Assembly: GCA_036023115.1 (NCBI GenBank)
Contig: JAYKKT010000048.1
Location: forward strand, 8,135,001 to 8,199,000
DNA: 64,000 nucleotides
Reading direction: 5' to 3'
Source: Brasenia schreberi
Lineage: Eukaryota; Streptophyta; Magnoliopsida; Nymphaeales; Cabombaceae
Below are positions 1 to 11,314 of this stretch, piece after piece. Position numbers and translations under genes: made by a program. Below the pieces are notes generated by a model. That model saw only the letters and a program-made list of their open reading frames with translations, did not search any database and was not told where the DNA came from. Numbering within the stretch: the stretch's first letter is position 1; each line of letters starts with the position of its first letter.

Positions 1-76
1 GTGTCCTATCATATAATGCACTAGATTTAACATAAAATCATACCAAAGTGAAGTGTCTCGTGTTCATGTGATGCAG

Positions 77-649
77 GTCTCGACAGCAGTTCACATGGCA
101 GTCATTGGCAAGTCTTACCCTCCTTCCGAAGGGGAATTTTTGCAGGGAGCGATGCCATTCATTGTCCCCATCGTTCGATACCTATAAAACTTTGGCTCTC
201 CTCTCTTGATCAACGTCTACCCTTACTTCAGCTACGTAGACAACAGAGCTTCCATGCAGGCCAGCTACGCCCTCTTCACTGCAAACTATGATGTGATCAC
301 AGACCCTAAAAGCCAGTTGAAGTACAGGAACCTGTTTGATGCTATGGTAGACTCGGTCTACTCTGCCATGGAGAGGATTGGTGCTGGGAATGTTCCTCTC
401 GTCATATCAGAGTCTGGTTGGGCGTCGGCGGGCGGCCTCGGCGACGTCACCACGATTGAGAATGCCAGGACATACAACAACAACCTTGCGAGGCATGTGA
501 CTCAGGGCACACCAAAGAGGCCCGGGAGTTTGGAGACTTATATATTTGCTTTGTTCAATGAGAATCAAAAGACGGGCGCTGAGACAGAGAAGTACTTTGG
601 GCTTTTCTATCCCAACAAGCAGCAAGTCTATCCCTTCAGCCTCTCTTGA
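77..649 (+). pseudogene. GH17 beta-1,3-glucanase copy A, 3' exon with premature stop
   Basis: This is the last exon of a plant endo-beta-1,3-glucanase (GH17, PR-2 type), an enzyme that cleaves beta-1,3-glucan in callose and fungal walls. Bases 1-76 look like the end of the preceding intron, with the acceptor ...gatgcag before 77, and align with the short intron of copy D. The exon encodes VSTAVHMAVIGKSYPPS, the nucleophile motif SESGW, and ends ...QQVYPFSLS with a TGA at 647-649. Codon 185-187 is TAA where copies C and D have CAA (Gln), so the protein stops about 36 codons into the exon. The rest of the frame is open and well conserved, which suggests the stop is recent. SESGW is followed by AS rather than the usual PS. 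A 3'-UTR-like tract to about 830 is shared with copies C and D. Earlier exons lie outside the window. Confidence 0.85.
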
Positions 650-830
650 TTAACTGTGATACTGTGATAGTTGAGAACCCTAGCTAGAATAATGCACGAA
701 GAGCCCTCCTTCGTCCTGTTGAAGTTATGTATGTGTTGTATCTCACTAATAGAGTCAACATGCAGGCAATGTGTAGCGAAGTTGGTGACAAACAGCCCCC
801 ACTTCATGACTTTATAAGAAATAAAATATT
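650..830 (+). other. 3' untranslated region of glucanase copy A
   Basis: The tract after the stop codon of copy A aligns with the tracts after copies C (from 12,767) and D (17,280-17,470). Shared landmarks are the ctagctagaataatgca region near 680, a ccttcgtcctgttgaagtta stretch near 710, and an AATAAA-like signal near 810. Conservation of this non-coding tract across copies helps define deletion breakpoints in copy C. Confidence 0.55.
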
Positions 831-1329
831 TTTTTTTTCGAAATAAAAGAGTAGATGAGAGCAGCCCTTGTGTTGTTTCGAGTGTAAGGGGTCGGGCACC
901 TTGCCAGTACTATAAGTATATATATACATATATTACAAATTTTTATCAAAAAATAATATATGAGTGAGTAGTGTTACTGCACTGATATATACAGAGAGAT
1001 TGAATCATACCATCATTGATGTTTGCTCACTCATATTCGATCATTCCTTTTAAGAAACATGATCTCTTAAAAATTTTAAATTATATTCATATCACATTTA
1101 TTTTTTCTAATATATATACATACACATATATGTATTTTTTCTAATATATATACATATTCAGTATATCTAGAGAGAGAGACATGTACACGTTTGCGTATTG
1201 TCTCCGAAGTAAAGAAGGAACGCGAGTCAAGAAGAAATGAGCCGGAATTGATTGAATTATAATTTATACTGAAACCGGTTGAGGCTGATTTGGTACCTGT
1301 GGATTGATCACAAGTTAGAAATTGATCAC

Positions 1330-1520
1330 AAGTTAGAACGTGGTTAGAATACTTTTGTGCCTTTGAACTACAATGAGTGATGGAATATCATAACAATTTT
1401 TTTGTTTTCCCGTGGAATTGGAAAATGAGGGCGGTGGAGGAAATTAGTGATTTTTTGGAACTTGAAAAAGAAAAGTCATATGGGCTAATGAATCTGGCAC
1501 ATTCTTTTGTAAACACGGTG
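1330..1520. repeat. Dispersed repeat, copy 1 (paired with 4,880-5,075)
   Basis: About 190 bp align with 4,880-5,075 in the same orientation: both carry a 'ttagaacgtggttagaatactttt'-like start, a 'gagtg.tggaatatca.aaca.ttttt' core and a 'gaaaa.gag.g..gg.ggaagaaattag' end, with many substitutions. No coding potential is recognisable. It probably belongs to the duplicated flanks of the glucanase copies. Confidence 0.6.
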
Positions 1521-1775
1521 GTTTCAAACAGAACCGAACTGGCTAGGAACTGACTAGAAACAGAACCGATGGAAGTGGACTTCAAATTAGGTATTTCAAA
1601 CTTTTCTTTCGAGGATGTAATGTATGCTAATTTTAATTTATATATCATCTATAAAAAGTTGCACTTATATATTTTATCTTTATTTTATTTAGTTGAAAGC
1701 ATTTATTTATAGTGTTTTATCTATAATTTTAAATTCTTGTTATTTATCTACTTACACAATGTCATTCATGAATAA

Positions 1776-2165
<390 letters not shown>

Positions 2166-2289
2166 AGTATAAATCTAAAAAAATAAAAAGTATAAAATTA
2201 TATGACAGACTTTATACTTTATATTCTGTATTTTATATTTTTCTTCTTTTTAAATTTCAATGTTTCTAATGATTTTTTTGTGATTCCAG

Positions 2290-3060
2290 GAGATTTACGA
2301 CTCAAACTGTAGCTGGTACTGGAACTAGCGGTTCTGCACTGGAACGGTCCAGTTTTCGGATTTTAGGGAAACCGGAGTGAGCCGTGACTATTCTTATGGA
2401 TGTTGTAACTGAACTTTTGTTACTTCTGCAAAGTTAAAATGCAGTCTCTTAGCAAGTGACGTGAAGGGCCTTTCCTCTATCTTAAATGCATCCAATAATA
2501 GTGTCAATTGCATTCAAAAGTGGCTATTCTCATATTGCAAAGTCAAGTACCTAATTTTGGTTTTCGTGACAAATACATCCAATCGATTCAAAATTAATCA
2601 ATGGTTGTAATGGCGATCAGGAAGGTGCCAAAAATCATATATTCTTGCTTTTTCCTACTCCGGTTAGGCACACATACACGCACGCACGCACATACACACA
2701 CACGCATATCCCAACTTATGTGTTATGAAACACCAAATATCTTATCTAGATATCATCAGTTCCTAACTGGTCCGGTGGTTCCAACACGAGCCAAACCAGG
2801 ACATGAACTGGCTGAACCTGGAACAGGTTAAATCGGAACTAGAACAAAAAAGAAGGGACCACCCTATTCTATTATGGTTTCACCTTTTATAAAATTGGAA
2901 CTGGAAAAAAAGTCATTTTGATTTTTTAAAAATTTTCTTATGATTTTAAAACTTTTTTTTAATAAAATTACAGGTTACGTGCAATTCTGAACTCAAACCG
3001 GAACCATTTTCGAACCGTAACGGAAACTATGACTGAGCCAGTTCGGTTATGAGTTCTAGG
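2290..3060. other. Intergenic tract rich in GAACCG/CGGTTC words
   Basis: This non-coding stretch holds clusters of degenerate pentamer-like words (ggaac, ggttc, aaccgg) at about 2,296-2,390 and 2,760-3,055. Similar clusters occur at 24.29-24.66, 48.65-49.08 and 61.4-62.9 kb, each near an (AT)n run. Between the clusters are an (AC)n-like run near 2,670-2,705 and AT-rich sequence. No gene is recognised. I infer an old dispersed repeat family, not identified. Confidence 0.35.
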
Positions 3061-3639
3061 TAATCTTATCTATGATCTTTCATCTTTGAAGAGAGGCTTA
3101 TCCCTAGTGGTCTTTTTTTAATAAACTATGGACTTTTTTTAGTGGTCTTCAACTATTCGCGAGGGTTCTAACTGGTATAAATAGCATTTTCGATATAAGT
3201 GGGCAGTGTCAGTGGTGGGCTAGATTCAATTACACACATTTAAGGAAGCTTGTGGATTGCTCATGTCCACTCATCTAGGAAAGACTGACTTTCTAAGGTC
3301 TTAGGTTATAAGTTAGAATGGTGTTTGTCTAATATATTACGACTTACACTAAATACTTGCTTTAAAGTAAAAGTTCAAGCTGAAACAACAAAAACATCTT
3401 TAGCAATTAAAGATAAAATTAGATAAGTAAGTTTATACTCTTCCATCATTTTAAAATATCTAATTTATCTCTACTCTCATCTTCTTCAAATCGATGAAGG
3501 TCATAATGAGTAGCATTATATACCTCAAACTCAGTCGAATCCATAGATTTTGGTGTTTCTACGTCATTTACGCAGATCTAACAGCTGATCAAGCAAAGGC
3601 TACTAACATGGTGTTGTAATTTTTTACTTATAGAACTAT

Positions 3640-3938
3640 TCCCCCATGACAAAATTCTCTCTTTCTAGTGGCTTGGATTTGTCTTTGGACAAAGGAAGAC
3701 GCTGCCGGAATTCTAGAAGAGGGAGAATAATCTCTTGGATATGTTGCCTAGCATCATCATATGTAAATCTCTGCCATCCAAAAGCACTCATAGGAACTGC
3801 CAAATTTAGTTTAGTTCCTATCATTTTTACTTGTTTTCGTGTGTGATACAATAATCTTTTAGTATACCACATGGTGCTCAATTTTATCAAATTAACTTAC
3901 GAAAGAATTTCCCATAAATAAATTCTCAGAATAATTTC

Positions 3939-3973
<35 letters not shown>

Positions 3974-4560
3974 TGACAAGATATGAAAATATAATATTTC
4001 CAATATTTTCACAGGCAATAACATTGTTCAATTTTGTACAGAAGGAAGGTTGGATGCTCTTGCTCAAAACATCAACAGGCTTACAATATTAGCCAAATAT
4101 AAAGAAGGAAGTTAGTGCTGCGGACGGATTATCCTCAATGACCTTAAGTTAGCCTTGAATATCCATGTAAATCCAGTTCATCGTAAGTCGTAAAATACTT
4201 TCCTTTGATATCCGATTATGATGATAAGATCGATAACCCAAACACAGAGTCGATCCAACTGTCGGGTCCGATATTATTAGATGGAGTCAACGATGGATGG
4301 TATCTCTATAGTCGACTGAATGACATCAACGATGGACAAGGATTTCTACCATAATAAATGGACAGCATAGATTAAGTTTTTAAAAACAACAATAACTAAG
4401 CTTTTTTTACTAGACAAAGATCATTGCTTATTATTTTCTTTTTTTAACATTTTCACTCCTACAAAAAGTTTTTTTAGTGATTTTTCTACGTATTAAAATC
4501 AACTTAAACGATTTTTCTTATTTACTTATTTATTGGTGTCACTACCAATTAATTACTAAT
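3640..4560. repeat. Left block of a segmental duplication (paralogue at 20.13-21.72 kb)
   Basis: This block aligns with 20,130-20,745 plus 21,428-21,720. Both start near 'gagggagaataatctcttgg', share 'catatg.aaatctc.gccatccaaaa.cactcatagga', an (AT)n run, the 'ttgaatatccatgtaaatcc' tract and 'tttctaccataataaat', then enter a minus-strand glucanase fragment. The paralogue additionally carries a 681-bp hAT element. A third short piece (17,837-17,878) matches 3,671-3,713. The block is non-coding, with a microsatellite at 3,941-3,973. Confidence 0.8.
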
Positions 4561-4880
4561 TGCTTTTACTTAGTGATCGGAGAGGGCATAGGCGAGCAGT
4601 AGTTGGCCTTCGCTGCCTGTCCAGGCGAAATAAGGGTACAAGTTCAATAGAGAAGAGGGTTGTGAGTTTGGTTAAGGTACTAAGGATTGGTCTCACGAAG
4701 GGAAGTGCAGAGTCGGATACGGCGCCGACGGAAGGAGGTAGGAGTTGAGGGCCATGGCGGCTATGTGAACCACCGTGGACACCTTTCCCTGCATCCTGTA
4801 ACCTGCTGCAGCAAAGGAGTCGTAGATGTTCTGCATAGCCGGACCGACGAACTGGGTATCCGGCATGTTAGAATATTTTT
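4560..4880 (-). pseudogene. GH17 beta-1,3-glucanase copy B, internal fragment
   Basis: On the minus strand this reads as the middle of a beta-1,3-glucanase of the copy-E type: a segment around the 'VGPAMQNIY' region, 'STVVHMAAMAPNSYPPS'-like sequence, a proline-containing 'LLNLYPYF' stretch, then breakdown. Frameshifts and stops interrupt it. The left end breaks at the same place as copy F, just before where copy E has its second intron, and both are followed by the same 'accaattaat' tract. The right end breaks at about 4,868, at the segment preceding the catalytic acid. Both catalytic glutamates are missing. It cannot encode an enzyme. Confidence 0.8.
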
Positions 4881-5075
4881 GTGTGAGTAGAACTTAGAAC
4901 ATGATTAGAATATTTTTGTGTCTTCCACCTACATTGAGTGGTGGAATATCAAAACATTTTCTGTTTCCCTGTAGAATTTGAAAACGAGAGTGGCAGAAGA
5001 AATTAGCCATCAGACCCCTCAAAACTTAATCGCCTATCTTGAGATCTTTTGGAATTTACAAAAGGAAAGTCATGG
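4880..5075. repeat. Dispersed repeat, copy 2 (paired with 1,330-1,520)
   Basis: This is the second copy of the roughly 190-bp repeat described at 1,330. It starts immediately after the breakpoint of glucanase fragment B, so the break and the repeat boundary may coincide. Confidence 0.55.
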
Positions 5076-5119
5076 ACGGAACCGAACTGATTGGAACTAG
5101 AATCGATCGAACTGACTGT

Positions 5120-5600
5120 TCCATGTTGAGAGGTCATGTTCCCTATCTGGCAATGCTAATATCTAGATCAGTTTTGTATAGAATTTGCCCTTCCAATTAT
5201 GAATCGAAGGTGGTGTGCTTGTGTTAATTGGGTCTTTGCTCCTCATTTCAAGAAGGATATGAGCTGACGAGTGAGCCTATTAACAAAGATCTTTACTTGT
5301 TGGCATTGGAGAAGGAAGATGATTTCGCTTCATTGCTTACGAAATAATCATAAGCATGTTGCACCATTCAACAACAGAGTGGAAGAAAGCCAACTTCACA
5401 AAGAGGTACTTCTTCAACCAGAAATTTCTTTTAATTGTAAGTCTTCCATGGTATAGTATGAGAGTATCATCACGTGGAACTCTGTCTCTTCGGAGTGAAG
5501 ACTCCATGAGAGTTTCTTTCCCACACGGTGTGGGTTCTCTACGTGAAAGTGATGATGATGAGAGGGAAAAGAGAGGAGACAGAGGAATGGGAGGATCTTA
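5120..5600. repeat. Glucanase 3'-flank repeat, copy 1
   Basis: The tract aligns with 12,850-13,350 over its whole length and with 10,810-10,960 over its right part. Landmarks are 'ggcaatgctaatatctag', 'gggtctttgctcc', 'ggaaggaagatgatttcgct', 'aaagccaacttcacaaagag', 'tatgagagtatcatca.gtg' and 'ctttcccacacggtgtgggt'. At 12.85 kb it follows directly after the 3' UTR of glucanase copy C, so I infer it is the original downstream flank of a glucanase gene. No coding frame is supported. Confidence 0.7.
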
Positions 5601-6009
5601 TTGTGGAATCCTATCTCCTCTTCCGGTGGCAGATTCCAGTGATGATGGATCGGCGGTAGGTAGCCCCATCTTTGCTTCTGAATCAACCGTTTGCCTATGG
5701 TGTACATAGCAGAATCGGGGTGGACACGAGGTTCCCACGCAGGGGCTTTCATAGATGAATCTCAAGTGTATCAAAGCTTTGTGTTCTTTTTTTGTATATC
5801 TATATTTCATACCTTTAGTGGCAGCCTGCTCCCCCTTCATCCGTGTTTATCCTCCTACGGCTTCCCTTGTCCGAAGCATATCACAAAGCCGTTACCGGGA
5901 ATCCCGATAATGGTTATCCGTTACTGATTCGGCCTGATCTTGTTTAGGTAACGAACTGGATGACCAGTCCAACCGTTACTAGATCCGAGAATGGTCATTT
6001 ACCATGTAA
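5600..6009. other. Left flank of the copia element, possible 3' LTR remnant
   Basis: The copia element at 6.1-10.05 kb is on the minus strand, so its 3' LTR should lie here. At 6,005-6,016 the sequence runs ...catgtaaca then tctccca. That fits an LTR end in ACA followed by the complement of a polypurine tract. I could not find a matching 5' LTR to the right (10.1-10.8 kb), so the LTR assignment is unproven and its outer edge is unknown. Confidence 0.3.
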
Positions 6010-6099
6010 CATCTCCCACTTAGCCATTCGAGCCAAGTGTATCGACATACTAGTTTTCCTCCCACTTTTCAGGGTTTTCCCTAGTTATGTCGATTTATG

Positions 6100-7620
6100 A
6101 TTACTATTGCAATCAGAACCTGTTGTGTGGTTATTTTCCTACATAATAATTTATCAGTTGTATGGTTATTTACCTATACAACAATCTATCCGTTGTATGG
6201 TTATTTACCTATACAACAATCAAACATATCTCAAACCCATGTTTGTAACATGTTTTGAAAAGAGATATTCTGTTATGCCTTTTGTTAAGGGGTCTGCTAA
6301 CATATCTTTCGTTGGCATGTATGAGATGGATATTTCCTTTCTCATAACTATATCATGAACAATAGTGGTATTTCACCATTATATGCTTGCTTTTCGAGCA
6401 ATCCACTCAACTCTGAATAAGAGTAATTGCTGCATTGTTATCACAACAGATAACTACTGGCTCGTCTATTATTTCCAACTTCAAATCTCGTATGAAGCGA
6501 CTTATTCAGACAACACTTGTTGCAGCCATACAGCAAGCAACATACTCAGCTTCCTATGTATGCAGTGCTACACAACCCTGTTTCTTACATGCCCAAGAAA
6601 TAGTACCACCTCCAAATAAAAATATTTATCCTGAGGTTGATTTGCTGTCATCTTTACTCCTAGCAAAGTCAGCATATGAGTATCCTACCACTTTCAGTTC
6701 ATCTGCTTTAAAACACATTTTCAAGTCCTTTATTCCTTTCAGATATCTTAGAATTCTTTTCACAGCTACCCAATGCTGCTAACTAGGATTACTTTGATAT
6801 CTACTTACAAGACCAACAACAAAGTTGATATCAGGTCTTGTACACAACATAGCATACATCAAGCTGCCAACACCTTGTGCATAAGGAACATTAAGCTTAT
6901 CGCCTCCTTCATCGGAACAATCAGCCTTACTCAATTTAACTCTTTTTGCAACAGGTGTATCTGCAGACTTGCATTCACCCATTTTAAACTTCTTGAGGAT
7001 ATAATCAATATATCTCTCCTGACTCAAGCATAAGAGCCTAGATCTTCTATCTTGAGGGATCTTTATACCCAGAATATGTGATGCTTCGCCCATATCCTTC
7101 ATTTTGAACTTTGAGTTCAACCATGACTTAGTTTTGACAATCATCTCATTATCGTTTCCGGTCAACAATATGTCATCTACATATAATGACAAGATTACAA
7201 AGTGGCTCCCACTGTTCCAAACATATACACAGTGATTAAGTTTGTTAGCCACAAACCCAAGTTCTAAAATGGCATTCTAAAAAGTCAAATACCATTGGCG
7301 AGGTGACTGTTTAAGGCCATATAGGGATTTTTTCAACCTATATACTTTATCTTCTTCGCCTTCGACCACAAATCCTTCGGGCTGCTACATGTATATGATT
7401 TCTTCTAAATCTCCATTTAGAAAAATTGCCTTTACATTCAACTGATGTAAAATCAAATCATAATATGTAGATATTACCAGGATTATCTGTATGGATGTAA
7501 ATTTTGCAACTGGGGAATATGTCTCAACATAATCTATCCCTTCTTTTTGCGAAAAACCCTTTGCAACCAATCTCGCTTTAAACTTATCGATTGGACCATC
7601 GACCTTGTATTTCTTTTTCA
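6100..7620 (-). pseudogene. Copia reverse transcriptase and RNase H, broken
   Basis: The reverse transcriptase starts with 'MVAKGFSQKEGIDYVETYSP' (7,570-7,385) and continues after a frameshift at 7,252-6,779, with the active-site box LSLYVDDILLTGN and the downstream 'RPDINFVVGLVSRYQ' segment. The RNase H part (about 6,780-6,100) is recognisable as 'SKSTSGYIF'-type sequence, then decays. The enzyme would copy element RNA to DNA. At least one frameshift near 7,260-7,380 and several stops break the frame. A more decayed homologous RNase H lies at 14.64-15.2 kb. Confidence 0.85.
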
Positions 7621-7751
7621 GAACTCATTTACAGCCTATAGCTTTTCTTCCTTTTGGCAAATCAATCAATTCGTAGACTGGTTTTTTCAATGGATTCAAT
7701 TTCCTCATCCATGGCTTTCTCTCAATCTGTTGCTTCCGATGAGTTCATTTC

Positions 7752-8965
7752 TTACTGATAAGTCAAGTTATCAGTCAAATCATCCAAATCTACTGAATTA
7801 CACACTTCTTTTGCAAGAGAAGTGTGATAATCCTTTAAGTAGGACGGAGTGACTCTTGGCCTCTTATGTCCACTTAAGGTATCGGTAGTTTCAGGAAGAT
7901 CTTCTATGGACTCAAAAGATGATTTGTCTAAATCTACCAAATTATCAACACATTCCTCATCATTTTCCAGGATGTCATTCTTAGTATCTTCTAAGAATTC
8001 AACATCTCTGCTTTTAATGAGTTCATGGTCCTTATGATAAAATCGATATCCTTTTGAACCTTTAGGATATCTAATAAATATATATCTCAAGGACCTGTTG
8101 TCTAGCTTATCTCTAGACTAATCAAGGATCTTCACGTGTGCAATAGATCCCCACCTCCTGAGATGACCTAGGTTGAGTTTTCTTCCAAACCACATCTCAT
8201 ATGGTGTAGTGAATATAGTTTTGTACGGTACTCTGTTGAGTATGTAGAGAGTTATACTTACCGCTTCTTCCCAAACTATCCTTGGAAGAGAGGCATCAAT
8301 TAACATTGACCTTATCATATTCAGCAAGGTTCTATTGTATCTTTCACCTACACCATTTTGTTGAGGTGTCCTAGGCATTGTATTTTGTTTAGCAATACCA
8401 AAGTCTTTGCAAAATTCTAAGAATTCTACGGAGGTATATTCACCTCCTCTATCTGATCTTAAGACTTTGATCAAATGCCCTAATTGATTTTCCACTTCTT
8501 TCTTATATTCTTTAAATGCATCAAGTACCTTTGATTTATGTGCCAAAAGATATATATACATATATCTAGAGTAATCATCGATAAGGGTTATAAAATAACC
8601 CTTTCCCTGATGTGTCTTTACTCTAAAAGGTATACATAAATCTGTGTGAATAACTTCCAACATGGTTATTGCTCTTTTGTTTCCTTGAAAAAAACTTTCC
8701 TTGTCATTTTTCCTTGTATACAAGCTTCACACTTGTTGAAAGTCTTTTCCTCAAATCCAGGCAATAAGTCTCATTTCGATAATTTCCTCAACTTTTTCAG
8801 ACTTATATGCCCTAGGCGTTTATGCCACATATTCACATCAATAGTAAAGACAGTCTCAATATAAGCAGAAGATTGATGATTTTCATTATCACATAATTTG
8901 AACAGTCCTTGTTCTACATCAAATTCCTTAGAGAATAAAATTCTCCCATGTTTACCCTTAGTCAC
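7752..8965 (-). pseudogene. Copia integrase with GAG-pre-integrase domain
   Basis: The segment 8,965-8,771 holds the GAG-pre-integrase signature WHKRLGHISLKKLRKL. The integrase core (8,723-8,118) shows the D,D-35-E residues in the contexts VIHTDLC, LRSDRGGEY and NGVGERYNRT. A linker (8,090-7,752) with 'KGYRFYHKDHELIKSRDVEF' follows in the same general frame after a stop near 8,117. The enzyme would insert element DNA. The core is unusually well kept compared with the gag and protease parts. Confidence 0.88.
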
Positions 8966-9099
8966 ATTGTTAGAAATAAACCTAACTTTAAAACTTTCTT
9001 AACTAAGGCAGGGACGAAGACTAGATTGCGCCTTATAGATGACACAATTAACACATCGGTCAGTACAATTGGTTTGCTTGTACATGTATCCTAAAGGAT

Positions 9100-10043
9100 T
9101 CAATACCCAAAACATCTGAGAAAGTATTGTTTCCCATATACACACAATGTTCTCCAAGTTGATGTTACTTCAGATCCATTGCCCCTTCCTTGGTCTTCGA
9201 GATGTGTCTTATAGCTCATGAGTCTATCCACCAACCTATCACTAGGCGGTCCAAATACAAATATTCTGAAATCATGCATATTATATCCTACTTCTCCGAT
9301 TGTCCGCGCTATGGGTTGTTTTCTCCACATTTCTTGTTGTGAAAATCCCTTTTATAGTGTCTCATCTTTCCATAATTGAAACACTTAACTCGAGAACCGG
9401 CTTCCTACGATTTCTTAAAATTTTGACCGCCTTTCTTGTTACTCTTGCCAAACTTTTTATTTGGTTTCTTTTCCTCGTTGGACTTTGAGCTAGAACCTAA
9501 CTTATCCTAAACAACTAACAATATTTCTTTATTGTTCTTCAGCATGTGCTCTTGCTCTATTGCTAGTTTAAGGGGCAACTCAGAAAGGTTAATCTCAGGC
9601 CCTAATCTTAGGGCAGTGGTGACCATGTTTTATGACAGGAGTAAATTATTCAATATTGTTGATATCTGCATCGGTTTGGGGATGACTGATTTTGCTAAGG
9701 CTAAGTCTCTAACCATTACCAATATGTGATTTACATGCTCTACTACATTTTCTCCTTCTTTCATTCTCAAGGAATTGTATTTTTATAGTAGCAACTGCAT
9801 ATGCAATTTTACAGTTGTGTTATATTTAGCTGTTAATGAGTCAAACAACTCTTTTACGGTCTCATATTCTTCAAAGACCCTAATCAAGTCATCCTCCATG
9901 TATGTTAACATGATCGTCCTTGCTATGCTCTCGTCTTTTAGAAATATTTTATACATTTCTAGTTGTTTCTCATTTGCGTCTAGGGGTGGCGGACGTATGG
10001 TTTCCTTTATAACGTACTCAATACCTTCTAGTATTAGAGTCAA
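9100..10043 (-). pseudogene. Copia gag and protease, broken
   Basis: The capsid part begins MTLILEGIEYVIKETIRPPP (10,043) and runs open to 9,783; translation continues in another frame to a degenerate zinc knuckle CFNYGKMRHYKRDF near 9,365, where the second cysteine of CX2C is Tyr. The protease active site near 9,225 reads WWIDS then TGA, where copia elements have D(S/T)G, so the catalytic triplet itself is broken by a stop codon. Upstream of the gag start no primer binding site was found. Confidence 0.8.
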
Positions 10044-10239
10044 AAGAATTCTTCTCTTCCATGTCTATAAGTTTAGACCGTCCAGCTTTTCCATTTTTAC
10101 CAATTCAGACACACATATCCTAAAACTCATTTTTATGTATTTGACAAAAATAACAATTAAGCGGTTAAAAAGGAAACCAACACAAAAGCATAAACACACA
10201 CAGCAAGAAACATGTTAATGTGATGCATGATATCTAGCA

Positions 10240-10805
10240 AGTGATCTTTTTGAAAAAATTTCAAGGGTTTTTGCTTCTGTATCCCTAAAAGAATACCAAG
10301 AGACAAAACTGTAATTTTTTCTATTTCCCTTCTTTTTGTAATTTTGTAAAATTCTGAGGACAAACTCGTAAAAATACTATTCGGTATTTCTGTAAATTAA
10401 CAACTGATCGGAGTTAAAATCATAATTTTAACAGGCGAATTTGTAATTTTTCAAAAGAATAGGAGTAAATTTATCTTCTGACTAGATGGTAGAATCGAAA
10501 TTATCCAAACCGAGAAGGATAAAACTGTAAAGTAATAATTCGGTATTTGGTAATTTCTACAAACAGCCATAGGGTAAAACAAACTTTTCGCTTAGTAAGG
10601 GCAAATAATCTTTTTACCTGAAAATATCTGAGCAAAATGGTCTTTTTAAACCGTTTCTCGAGGCGGTTTTTGAAAAACCGCCGATTTTCCTGCCCGCGGT
10701 TTTACAAAACCGCGGATTTTATGTTTTTTTTAATACTCATACAAAATACAAATGCAAGACAAACAGGAAGGAGAGAGGAGAGAGCGGGAGAAGGGGAAGA
10801 GAGGG
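10240..10805. other. AT-rich tract with two perfect GC-armed palindromes
   Basis: There is no coding potential. Words such as 'ttcggtattt' and 'aaaactgtaa' recur. At 10,662-10,682 is a palindrome with 10-bp arms and a 1-base centre (GGCGGTTTTT / AAAAACCGCC); at 10,694-10,715 is a second with 10-bp arms and a 2-base centre (CCGCGGTTTT / AAAACCGCGG). They are 11 bp apart. A purine-rich tract (10,770-10,815) leads into the next repeat. It may be the copia 5' leader or an unrelated insertion. Confidence 0.5.
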
Positions 10806-10809
10806 GGGT

Positions 10810-11310
10810 ATGGTATGAGAGTATCGTCATGTGGAACTCGGTCTCTCTGGAGTCGGGACTCCACGAGGGTTTCTTTCCCACACGGTGTGGGTTCTTTCTT
10901 CTACCTAGGACGTGTAAGTGATGACGACGGAGAGGGAAAGGAGAGGAGATAGAGGAAAGGGAGAGGATCTTATATATCTCGAGGGGTTAGAATCTCGAGT
11001 TATCATCGAAGGAATAAATTTCAATCATATGCCTCCAAGAAGAAAGGGCAAAGAATGAGGAAAAGTTCTTTCTGTTGGGATCTCTGATGACCGGAAGCCG
11101 TGTAAACTAATGAAGATCTGCAAGGTGATGCTGAAAATGTGGAGACCAACGAAGGGAATGAATAACAGAAAATACGGTGAGAATCTGATCTTATGTGAAA
11201 TTTTCACTGAGTGAGATTATCCTATAACCCTAAGAGGTATACCTAGTTTTTTTAGGAATCTCTTGTAACCCTACAAGAATATAAAGGAACCTAACGCGAT
11301 ATTATTAATT
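10810..11310. repeat. Glucanase 3'-flank repeat, copy 2
   Basis: The tract aligns closely with 13,175-13,630, beginning at 'tatgagagtatcgtcatgtg' and continuing through 'gaggatcttatatatctcga', 'ttctttctgttgggatctct', 'tttcactgagtgagattatc' and 'aaaggaacctaac'. Its first 150 bp also match 5,455-5,600. It is non-coding; the frames open across it are not conserved between copies. Confidence 0.75.
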
Positions 11311-11314
11311 GAGA

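Larger units (their letters stand above)
6100..10045 (-). mobile_element. Ty1/copia retrotransposon, minus strand, decayed
   Basis: On the minus strand the order is gag, zinc knuckle, protease, GAG-pre-integrase, integrase, reverse transcriptase and RNase H, which is the copia order (integrase before RT). Frameshifts and stops separate the blocks, so no full polyprotein can be made. A clear LTR pair, primer binding site and target duplication were not found; the 5' end may be truncated. It sits between glucanase copies B and C and is flanked on both sides by copies of the glucanase 3'-flank repeat. Confidence 0.9.

Noticed and set aside
3636..3890. Paired 84- and 66-codon ORFs on opposite strands
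   Set aside because: They lie in the non-coding segmental duplication and are not conserved as frames in the paralogue at 20.1 kb.
5691..5755. A short 'AESGW' peptide resembling the glucanase nucleophile motif
   Set aside because: The flanking residues do not match GH17 at all; I consider it a chance match.
5224..6009. A complete copia LTR starting TGTTA and ending TAACA
   Set aside because: The left part is shared with 12.9 kb, where no copia lies, and no partner LTR exists to the right of gag.
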